From assembly GCF_021278965.1 (NCBI RefSeq), contig NZ_CP065589.1:2795001-2859000 (forward strand): a stretch of 64,000 nucleotides of DNA, in the 5' to 3' direction. The notes below the pieces were generated by a model. That model searched no databases. It was not told the origin of the DNA and was given only the letters and a program-made list of their open reading frames with translations. Shown in pieces: positions 17,981 through 25,220 of this stretch. Source of the stretch: Chryseobacterium capnotolerans (lineage in GTDB: Bacteria > Bacteroidota > Bacteroidia > Flavobacteriales > Weeksellaceae). Positions within the stretch are counted from its first letter, which is position 1. Every line of letters begins with the position of its first letter. Position numbers and translations under genes: made by a program.

Positions 17981-18946
17981 TTAAAATGCTATCGGTTTCA
18001 GATTCAAGCCTGTATTTTCTTCCCAACCCATCGCGATATTCATATTTTGTACCGCCTGTCCTGAAGCTCCTTTCAACAAATTGTCAATCGCTGAGTGAAT
18101 AACGGCAACATTTCCACTCTTTTCAATCTGGATCACACAGCGATTGGTATTGACAACCTGCTTTAAATCAATTGCTTTTTCACTTACCGTAACAAACGGT
18201 GCTTCTGCATAAAAATCCTGGTACAATTGATAGATGTCAGAAAGTCCCAAATCTGTTTTCACTGTAGAACTTGTAAAAATCCCTCTTGCAAAATCCCCTC
18301 TCCATGGAACAAAATTCAGGCTGACTTCTTTATGATTAAACAAAACTATCTGTTGTAAAATTTCATCTACATGCTGATGAGTCAATGTTTTGTAAGCTGA
18401 AACATTATCATTTCTCCAGGTGAAGTGTGTTGTTGCCTGTAAAGACTGTCCAGCACCTGTAGAACCTGTAATTCCCGTTGTAAAAACTTCATCTAAAACC
18501 TCTTTTCCAGCCAATGGTAATAATGCCAACTGAATTGCTGTAGCAAAACACCCAGGATTCGCAATGCTTTTTGAATTCAACAGTTGTTTTTTATTGATTT
18601 CCGGTAATCCGTAGATAAAATTTCTGTTTTCAAAATTCCCATCCAAACGGAAGTCATTTCCTAAATCAATAACTAATGTGTCTTCTTTAACCGGATTTTG
18701 AGTTAACCAATTCTGGCTTTCCTTATGTGGAAGACACAGAAAAAGAATATCTACTTCTTCAGGTTGATCTGTCAGCACCTGCTCACAAACCGTCGTTAAA
18801 TCCGGGTACAGATCCGAAATTCTTGTTCCCGAATTCGAACGACTATATAAAAAACTCAATGTCACATGGGGATGGAAAGCCAGCAAACGTATCAACTCGC
18901 TTCCTGTATAACCGTTGGCTCCTACTATTCCTATTGTTTTCTTCAT
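17981..18946 (-). CDS. argC: N-acetyl-gamma-glutamyl-phosphate reductase
   Basis: NADPH-dependent reduction of N-acylglutamyl phosphate to the semialdehyde. The ATG at 18946 (MKKTIGIVGANGYTGSELIRLL) is preferred to a TTG two codons upstream. It has an N-terminal Rossmann fold (GIVGANGYTGSE) and catalytic cysteine in NPGCFATAIQ (Cys133). The 321-residue length is normal for the type 1 enzyme. The whole spacer to argG is occupied by a REP-like palindrome. Confidence 0.96.
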   Translation of the reverse strand: MKKTIGIVGANGYTGSELIRLLAFHPHVTLSFLYSRSNSGTRISDLYPDLTTVCEQVLTDQPEEVDILFLCLPHKESQNWLTQNPVKEDTLVIDLGNDFRLDGNFENRNFIYGLPEINKKQLLNSKSIANPGCFATAIQLALLPLAGKEVLDEVFTTGITGSTGAGQSLQATTHFTWRNDNVSAYKTLTHQHVDEILQQIVLFNHKEVSLNFVPWRGDFARGIFTSSTVKTDLGLSDIYQLYQDFYAEAPFVTVSEKAIDLKQVVNTNRCVIQIEKSGNVAVIHSAIDNLLKGASGQAVQNMNIAMGWEENTGLNLKPIAF

Positions 18947-18955
18947 TTTCAAGCT

Positions 18956-18999
18956 GATAGGATTTCATCCTATCTTTTGTTAAATCGTTCCTTCGGAAC
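18956..18999. repeat. REP-like bipartite palindrome filling the argG-argC spacer
   Basis: Hairpin GATAGGAT/ATCCTATC (18956-18963, 18967-18974), linker TTTTGTTAAATC, hairpin GTTCC/GGAAC (18987-18991, 18995-18999). Shares the linker core GTTAAATCGT with 15728-15772. Ends one base before the argG stop codon. Confidence 0.75.
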
Positions 19000-19000
19000 T

Positions 19001-20197
19001 TTAGTTGATATTTTGGTTAATCTGGTGATATATATTTAAGGAATTGCTTACAATTTTTGTGTATCCTTTTACATCATCTCCCGTCCATGCTCTGTTAGCT
19101 TCTCCATAGCTTCCGAATTTATCAGACATTAAATCATGATCGGATTCTATTCCATTTAGGATAAATCTATATGGATGAAGCGTTACAAATACTTTTCCAC
19201 TTACTGTTTTCTGAGAATCGGTTAAGAAAGATTCAATATTTCTCATTACCGGATCTAAGAAAAGTGCTTCGTGAAGCCAGTTTCCATACCAGTCAGACAA
19301 CTGGGATTTCATCATTTGCTGATATTTTGAAAGCGTATGTTTCTCCAATAAATGGTGCGCTTTGATAATCACAGAAGCCGCTGCCGCTTCAAACCCTACT
19401 CTTCCTTTAATTCCTACGATGGTATCGCCAACATGGATATCACGACCAATTCCGTAAGCAGAAGCCAGTTGCTCTATTTTTTGAATAGCATACACAGAAT
19501 GAGCAAAGCTTTCTCCATTTACCGCTACTACTTCTCCATTTTTAAACTCAATTTCCAATTCTGAAGACTGAGTTTCCTGAACCTGAGATGGAAAGGCTTC
19601 TTCCGGTAGATAATTTCTTGATGTTAAAGTCTCTTTTCCACCTACAGAAGTCCCCCAAAGTCCTTTATTCACTGAATATTGTGCTTTATGGAATTCCATT
19701 TCATACCCATGACTTTTCAAAAACTCGATTTCTTCTTCACGGGATAAAGCCATATCACGGATCGGCGTAATGATTTCAATATTCGGGCACATTACCTGGA
19801 AAATCAGATCAAAACGAACCTGGTCGTTTCCAGCCCCTGTACTTCCATGCGCGATAGCATCTGCTCCTACTTCAATCGCATATTTTGCAATTTCCTGCGC
19901 CTGAATGGTACGTTCTGCACTTACAGAAAGAGGATATGTGTTGTTTTTCAATACATTTCCAAAAATCAGATACTTTACACAAGAATTATAATAATCTTCC
20001 TGAGCATCTACGCACCTGTATTCTTTTACCCCAAGGTTTAAAGCTTTTTTCTCCAGCTCTTTTTCTTCTTCTTTGGAAAAACCTCCGGTATTTACAGTAA
20101 CTGCATATACGTCATACCCCAGTGTTTCACTAAGATATTTTGCACAGTAGGAAGTATCTAAACCTCCACTAAACGCTAAGATGACTTTCTTGTTCAT
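19001..20197 (-). CDS. argG: Argininosuccinate synthase
   Basis: Condenses citrulline and aspartate with ATP. The ATG at 20197 (MNKKVILAFSGGLDTSYCAKYL) places the PP-loop AFSGGLDTS close to the N terminus as is usual; another in-frame ATG at 20224 would add nine residues. HGSTGAGNDQVRFD and IRDMALSREEEIEFLKSHG are typical. The 398-residue length is normal for the bacterial type. The start overlaps the end of the GNAT gene by 29 bases, pointing to translational coupling. Confidence 0.96.
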   Translation of the reverse strand: MNKKVILAFSGGLDTSYCAKYLSETLGYDVYAVTVNTGGFSKEEEKELEKKALNLGVKEYRCVDAQEDYYNSCVKYLIFGNVLKNNTYPLSVSAERTIQAQEIAKYAIEVGADAIAHGSTGAGNDQVRFDLIFQVMCPNIEIITPIRDMALSREEEIEFLKSHGYEMEFHKAQYSVNKGLWGTSVGGKETLTSRNYLPEEAFPSQVQETQSSELEIEFKNGEVVAVNGESFAHSVYAIQKIEQLASAYGIGRDIHVGDTIVGIKGRVGFEAAAASVIIKAHHLLEKHTLSKYQQMMKSQLSDWYGNWLHEALFLDPVMRNIESFLTDSQKTVSGKVFVTLHPYRFILNGIESDHDLMSDKFGSYGEANRAWTGDDVKGYTKIVSNSLNIYHQINQNIN

Positions 20198-20807
20198 TGC
20201 TATATTTAATTTCTGGTTGTGCATTCACAACACTGTTTACTTTATTATGATCAGGCTGATTATTTACAGCCTCATTATTTTTTATATTTTCAGGAACAAA
20301 TAACATTGCTGTACATAAGCAGTTTTTACGTTCCTTTTTCATTAGAATCTCATAATTCACACAGTTCTTACAACCGCTCCAGAATTCTTCATCCTGAGTA
20401 AGTTCAGAATAAATGACCGGCTTGTATCCTAAATCACTATTGATTTTCATTACCGCAAGTCCTGTTGTTAATCCGAATACCTTTGCTTCAGGATATTTTT
20501 CTCTAGATAACTGGAAAACTTTATGCTTAATCTGAGTAGCTACTCCACCATGCCTGAATTTGGGAGATACAATCAGCCCCGAATTGGCAACAAATTTCCC
20601 ATGTGACCAGGTCTCTATATAACAGAAGCCTACCCACTCACCGTTTTCAGTAGCAACCACAGCATTGCCTTCTGAAATCTTCTTACTCAAATATTCGATG
20701 GAACGTTTTGCGATTCCCGTTCCTCTACGCTGTGCAGAATCATACATTTCCTGCTGTATTTCACTCACATACATTAGATGTTCGCATGAGGAAATTTCTA
20801 TTTCCAT
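20169..20807 (-). CDS. GNAT-family N-acetyltransferase, probable first enzyme of arginine synthesis
   Basis: First gene of the arg operon. Residues 1-160 form a GNAT fold with the acetyl-CoA loop in FRHGGVATQIKHKV (R/Q-x-x-G-x-A-like) and the edge motif VNYEILMKK. The operon has no classical argA or argJ, so by position this enzyme is the likely N-acylglutamate synthase; that is inference. The last 50 residues are a polar N/Q/E-rich tail (NNEAVNNQPDHNKVNSVV) without a recognised fold. There are several cysteines (GCKNCVNYE, NCLCTAM) between fold and tail. Start ATG 20807, 15 bases downstream of the predicted transcription start. Confidence 0.85.
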   Translation of the reverse strand: MEIEISSCEHLMYVSEIQQEMYDSAQRRGTGIAKRSIEYLSKKISEGNAVVATENGEWVGFCYIETWSHGKFVANSGLIVSPKFRHGGVATQIKHKVFQLSREKYPEAKVFGLTTGLAVMKINSDLGYKPVIYSELTQDEEFWSGCKNCVNYEILMKKERKNCLCTAMLFVPENIKNNEAVNNQPDHNKVNSVVNAQPEIKYSNEQESHLSV

Positions 20808-20828
20808 TTATTTATCTAAATTTTTTGG

Positions 20829-20861
20829 CAAATTTAAAATATAATTTCTTTAAAAACCAAA
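20829..20861 (-). promoter_or_regulatory. Promoter of the arginine operon
   Basis: On the minus strand: TTTG (20861-20858) as -33 element, 21-base spacer and TAAATTTG (20836-20829) matching TAnnTTTG. Transcription should start about 15-18 bases before the ATG of the GNAT gene. No ArgR-type operator was recognised. Confidence 0.65.
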
Positions 20862-20967
20862 TTAAAAAGATATTTTTTTTGTTTTAAAAATTTACACAGG
20901 TAAAATTATCTTTATTCAAATATATATATTTGCTTATTTATTATATATTTGCTAAAATAATATAGTT

Positions 20968-21384
20968 ATGGAAAACACATGTCCTAAGTGCAAAGGAAAC
21001 AAGGTAGTTAAAAGCGGTATAATCAACGAAAAACAGAGATTTCACTGCAAAAGCTGCAACTATTATTTTACGGTTAAAAAACTAGGAAAACAGATTGACG
21101 ATTATTATGTCACCAAAGCATTACAGCTTTATCTTGAAGGTTTAAGCTACCGTGAAATTGAAAGAATTATTGGTGTTTCCCATGTTACCATAAGCTCATG
21201 GATCAAAAAATACAATATTACAAGACCTCCACATTCGGAATTTCATCCTGTTTATAAAATACTGAAACAAAATGAATTAATTGAATACATAGCACAGGAA
21301 GAGAATATTAAGAACTCCGGGATTATTATTACTCAGTTTGCGGACAAGTACATGTTGATTAAATGGGAAAGATTTAAGAAGTAG
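20968..21384 (+). CDS. IS1 InsA-like zinc-ribbon/helix-turn-helix protein
   Basis: A 138-residue protein with an N-terminal zinc ribbon (Cys5, Cys8, Cys27, Cys30 in CPKC...CKSC) and a helix-turn-helix (LSYREIERIIGVSHVTISSWIKKY, about 55-78), as in the InsA part of IS1-type transposases. No catalytic DDE domain follows and no terminal inverted repeats of an IS were seen, so it is not a complete element. The last 50 residues are of unknown fold. It is transcribed divergently from the arginine operon. It may be a DNA-binding regulator derived from a transposase. A -7-like TATATTTG lies at 20944-20951. Confidence 0.75.
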   Translation: MENTCPKCKGNKVVKSGIINEKQRFHCKSCNYYFTVKKLGKQIDDYYVTKALQLYLEGLSYREIERIIGVSHVTISSWIKKYNITRPPHSEFHPVYKILKQNELIEYIAQEENIKNSGIIITQFADKYMLIKWERFKK

Positions 21385-21385
21385 A

Positions 21386-21515
21386 TGCAAGGTTCGGGGT
21401 TCGGGGTTCGAGATGCGAGGCGCAATAAAAAACAATTAATTATCAGCGTTTTATAAATAAAACAAATTCAAAAATCCGGATTACAAAACTCGAAATTCGT
21501 ATCTCGTAACAAATT
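21386..21515. repeat. Degenerate TTCGAG/CTCGAA word repeat
   Basis: GGTTCGGGGTTCGGGGTTCG plus AGATGCGAGGC near 21390-21420, and the roughly inverted partner ACTCGAAATTCGTATCTCG near 21487-21506. It is AT-rich in between. No gene. Resembles the composite element at 17912-17965. Confidence 0.5.
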
Positions 21516-21615
21516 ATACCTATACTATTACCACTAATATATATTAAATTTTCGTAAATAAATTATTAATTACAATTTGGCTTTCACAAAAAACAACACC
21601 AAAAATTGATAATTT

Positions 21616-22996
21616 ATGAAGAAATTACTTACATTCATTGGAGTGGCCTTAATTAGCGGTTCTATGTATTCGCAGGGTTCTCCTGATTACGGCAGTGGGT
21701 TAAAAATAAACCTCAATCCTGAAGGAGACAAATTCATCAGATTTATTTTATGGGACCAGCTTTGGCTAAGGAACAGCCAAATGAACCCTGGAAGTATGGT
21801 TGGAAATGAACCAACAGACAATACATGGAACCTGGGAAACAGGCGATTACGTGCTTTAACCTACGCACAGATCTCTAAGAGATATATGATCCTTCTTCAT
21901 TTTGGAATTAATAATCAAACCTTCATCAACGGCGGTGCTTCAGGAACCTCAGGAACAGGAGGTTACGGAAATGGAAAAGAAAACCCAAATGTTTTTTCAT
22001 GATGCATGGAATGAATATGCAGTTATTTTACCTGGAGAAGCAGGAAAATTCAGTTTATCTTTAGGGGCCGGACTTCATTACTACATGGGACTTTCCCGTA
22101 TGACCATGGCTTCTACCCTAAACTTCCTTACGGTAGATTCTCCGGTCTTTTCCTGGCCACTGATTGATAATTCTGATCAGTTTGGAAGACAAATCGGAAT
22201 GTTTGCTAAAGGTAAATACGGTAAACTAGAATATCGTTTCAGTTTAAACAAGCCTTTCGCTACAGATCTTGCTCCAGCTAATGTAACTGATCCTTCAAGA
22301 GCTGTAGCGGTAGACAATAACGGAAATCCAAGTTTTTCAAAAGCAGGATATGTTGAATATCAATTCCTTGATGAGGAATCCAACACCCTGCCTTTCAAAG
22401 TAGGATCTTATTTGGGAACGAAAAAAGTATTCAATGTAGGCGCCGGATTTTACCATCAGGCAGATGGAACAAGAACTTCCGTGAATTCAAATGTAGAAAA
22501 ACATGATATTACTCTTTTTGCAGTAGATGCTTTCGCCGATATTCCATTAGGGGAAGCAAAAAACAAAATGGCAGTTTCTGCTTATGCCGGATATTATAAT
22601 TACAATTTCGGCCCAAACTATGTAAGAAACCTGGGAACCATGAATATTGCGGCATCTGATCCTAATTTCACAGGCAATAAAGCTATTGCAGGGCCAGGAA
22701 ATTTACAGCCAACCATCGGAACAGGTAATATTATCTATGCCCAAGCCGGTTTACTATTGCCAAGTCAGGCAGAAAAGCCAAAAATCAGAATACAACCGTT
22801 TGCAGCTTATACTCACAAAAATTTTGAAGCCTTCGATAAATCATCCAATCAATTTGATGTTGGAGCCAACTGGTTCATAGATGGGCATCACGCCAAAATC
22901 ACAACACAATACTCAACAAGACCTGTTTACACCAATCCTACCGAAAAACCTTCTTCAAAAGGAGAATTCATTGTACAATTCCAGATTTATTTATAA
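21616..22996 (+). CDS. Outer-membrane porin, frameshifted at 21992-21997
   Basis: Signal peptide MKKLLTFIGVALISGSMYSQG, then a beta-barrel-like protein with many alternating aromatic strands (FIRFILWDQLWLRNSQMNPG, KITTQYSTRPVYT) and a C-terminal strand ending FIVQFQIYL, which is typical for outer-membrane insertion. The first frame stops at 22002 and the rest is in another frame. Removing one T from the six-T run at 21992-21997 joins NPNVF to HDAWNEYAV and gives about 459 residues. It precedes an MHS-type symporter and the acyl-CoA synthetase genes, so it may admit small carboxylates. Substrate is inferred from context only. Confidence 0.8.
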
Positions 22997-23104
22997 TCTG
23001 AATACACTAAGGTTATAAAAATTATAAGATGAGTTAAGTTAAGTTCTATTAAGAATAAAACGCCTCATTATTCCATTTTCCATTAACATCAAAAACTAAT
23101 CAAT

Positions 23105-24685
23105 ATGAGCGACAATCATCACGAAAGCTACGAAAATATGACCGACAGGCAGAAGAACCGCACCATTTGGAGCGTGATCACAGCCTCATCTCTCGGAACA
23201 TTGATAGAATGGTACGACTTCTACATTTTTGGAAGCCTGGCCATCGTTTTGGCCACTAAATTTTTCCCGGCGGACAATCCTACAGCCGCGTTTTTATCTA
23301 CTTTAGCTACTTTTGCAGCAGGATTTGTGGTAAGACCTTTTGGAGCTTTATTCTTCGGAAGATTAGGTGATATTATCGGAAGAAAATACACCTTCCTTGT
23401 CACGTTACTCATCATGGGATTCTCCACTTTCCTTATCGGATGCATCCCGAGTTATGAAACCATCGGGTTCCTTGCTCCGGTTTTGGTTTTAATCCTGAGA
23501 TTATTACAGGGTCTTGCTCTTGGAGGTGAATACGGAGGCGCGGCAACCTATGTGGCCGAATACGCACAACCTCATCGAAGAGGCTATTGGACTTCCTGGA
23601 TTCAAACCACTGCCACAGCAGGACTTTTCATTTCACTGATCGTTATTTTAATTACCAAAAGCACACTTTCTCCTGAAGAATTTGATGGCTGGGGCTGGAG
23701 AGTTCCTTTCTGGATCTCAATTCTAATGGTAGGAGTTTCTTATATCATCAGAAAAAACATGAAGGAATCTCCTCTTTTTGCAAAAGCGAAAAGTGAAGGA
23801 AAAACATCTAAAAATCCTTTAAAAGAGAGCTTTGGTAATAAATTCAACTTTAAATTCGTTCTTCTTGCCCTTTTTGGAGCTGCCATGGGACAAGGGGTAA
23901 TCTGGTACACAGGACAGTTCTACGCCATGAGCTTCATGCAGAAAGTAATGAACATTGATTCTACTCAGGTAGATTATTTAATGGCTACCGCCCTATTCTT
24001 AGGAACTCCTTTCTTTGTATTTTTCGGCTGGTTATCAGATAAAATAGGAAGAAAAGCGGTGATGATGACAGGAATGCTGGTGGCTATTTTAGCTTACAGA
24101 CCTATTTACGACAGTATGTTCAAAAGCGTCAGTCTTGAAAATAAAACTGTAGCCTCCAGCGGAATCACAGAAAAAAGAACCGCTAAAATCCACAATGATA
24201 TCGCTACAGACAGCCTTGTAACCTTCCATAAAGAAACACTTTTCACAGATGGAACATTAATCAAAAAAGACAGTATTGTTCACTGGTCACCGACTGGCCC
24301 GGTAATGAAAGACGGCAAAGCTGAAGAAGCTAAAGTTTCACAATCTGTAAAAGTAAGTGACAGTACAAAATGGTATCTGGTCTTCCTAGTATTCATTCAG
24401 GTTATATTCGTGACGATGGTTTACGGACCTATTGCAGCATTCCTTGTTGAAATGTTCCCGGTGAGAATCCGCTATACATCGATGTCTTTACCTTACCATA
24501 TCGGAAATGGTGTATTTGGAGGGCTTCTTCCTGCAGTGGCTACTTATCTTGTAACTACGGGAAAAGAAGCCGGCCATGCCACATGGTATCTTGAAGGATT
24601 ATGGTATCCGATTGGAGTCGCAGCAGTCTGTCTGATTATCGGATTAATTTATCTTAAAAATAAGAACAATAATCTTCACGATTAG
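23105..24685 (+). CDS. MFS transporter, metabolite:H+ symporter (ProP/KgtP-like) with periplasmic insertion
   Basis: A 526-residue inner-membrane carrier. Hallmarks of the MHS subfamily are GTLIEWYDFYIFGSLA in helix 1, RPFGALFFGRLGDIIGRKYTF between helices 2 and 3, and LQGLALGGEYGGAATYVAEYA in helix 4. Between helices 9 and 10 there is an extra segment of roughly 88 residues (about 333-420), hydrophilic and Lys/Ser/Thr-rich. By the positive-inside pattern it should lie in the periplasm, and most relatives such as ProP lack it. Relatives carry osmolytes or di/monocarboxylates. Given the neighbouring acs and prpE, a carboxylate is likely here. Confidence 0.88.
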   Translation: MSDNHHESYENMTDRQKNRTIWSVITASSLGTLIEWYDFYIFGSLAIVLATKFFPADNPTAAFLSTLATFAAGFVVRPFGALFFGRLGDIIGRKYTFLVTLLIMGFSTFLIGCIPSYETIGFLAPVLVLILRLLQGLALGGEYGGAATYVAEYAQPHRRGYWTSWIQTTATAGLFISLIVILITKSTLSPEEFDGWGWRVPFWISILMVGVSYIIRKNMKESPLFAKAKSEGKTSKNPLKESFGNKFNFKFVLLALFGAAMGQGVIWYTGQFYAMSFMQKVMNIDSTQVDYLMATALFLGTPFFVFFGWLSDKIGRKAVMMTGMLVAILAYRPIYDSMFKSVSLENKTVASSGITEKRTAKIHNDIATDSLVTFHKETLFTDGTLIKKDSIVHWSPTGPVMKDGKAEEAKVSQSVKVSDSTKWYLVFLVFIQVIFVTMVYGPIAAFLVEMFPVRIRYTSMSLPYHIGNGVFGGLLPAVATYLVTTGKEAGHATWYLEGLWYPIGVAAVCLIIGLIYLKNKNNNLHD

Positions 24686-24728
24686 GCACTGAATCACTCA
24701 AATTTTTATTAATTTTAAAACTACTAAA

Positions 24729-24956
24729 ATGAACGGACTAAAAAAAATATTAGGCATACTCTGGATCGCCATTGCAGTGATCGTGGGATATTTTGGAATT
24801 ACGGTAATGGGAATTCCAAAGATTACCTCAGGAAAACAGGAAGATCTGGTTTTCGGAATCATCATTATGTTTGTGCTGATGCCGATTATCTCAGGCGGAA
24901 TGGCGGTTTTTGGCTATTATGCTTTAACAGGAGAATATTCTGACGACAAAATATAG
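24729..24956 (+). CDS. Small membrane protein (75 aa, DUF6814-like)
   Basis: Two hydrophobic helices (GILWIAIAVIVGYFGITVMG and FGIIIMFVLMPIISGGMAVFG) joined by a short charged loop, with a charged C terminus. It follows the symporter gene by 43 bases in the same direction. I recall such small proteins next to MFS genes in flavobacteria under the label DUF6814, but the family name is not certain. A role as an accessory of the symporter is a guess from position. Confidence 0.7.
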   Translation: MNGLKKILGILWIAIAVIVGYFGITVMGIPKITSGKQEDLVFGIIIMFVLMPIISGGMAVFGYYALTGEYSDDKI

Positions 24957-24972
24957 TTAATAAGAGATGAAT

Positions 24973-25007
24973 GATAATTGATGAATGATTAATGTTCATC
25001 AATTATC
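24973..25007. repeat. 13-bp perfect inverted repeat
   Basis: GATAATTGATGAA (24973-24985) and TTCATCAATTATC (24995-25007) around a 9-base loop, followed by TTTTATC. It fills the spacer before the 25026 gene. It may act as a weak terminator or as mRNA stem; related words occur at 17912-17965. Confidence 0.7.
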
Positions 25008-25025
25008 TTTTATCCATCATTATTT

Positions 25026-25220
25026 ATGAAAAAGAGACACGAACAAAAACTGGTTATTCTGAGCATCGGACTAATGATCGCTTTCAGCATCCCTATTTCA
25101 CTTCTTTTCAACAGTGAAAAGGTTGTTTTCGGTTATCCTATGATCCTGATTTACCTGTTTGCTGTCTGGATGGTCTCCATCATAGTTTCCTTTGTAATTG
25201 TAAAAAAATACAATGAATAG
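25026..25220 (+). CDS. Small two-helix membrane protein coupled to the symporter-kinase gene
   Basis: A 64-residue protein with two membrane helices (LVILSIGLMIAFSIPISLLF and MILIYLFAVWMVSIIVSFVIV) and a basic start and end. Its stop overlaps the start of the sensor kinase by 8 bases, so translation is probably coupled. It resembles in size and layout the small partners that precede sodium:solute symporters (such as the DUF485 or DUF4212 proteins next to acetate or monocarboxylate carriers). I infer it is a small subunit of the symporter domain of the kinase. Confidence 0.75.
   Translation: MKKRHEQKLVILSIGLMIAFSIPISLLFNSEKVVFGYPMILIYLFAVWMVSIIVSFVIVKKYNE

Noticed and set aside
20968..21384. 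Complete insertion sequence
   Set aside because: Only the InsA-like DNA-binding part is present; no catalytic ORF, inverted repeats or target duplication.
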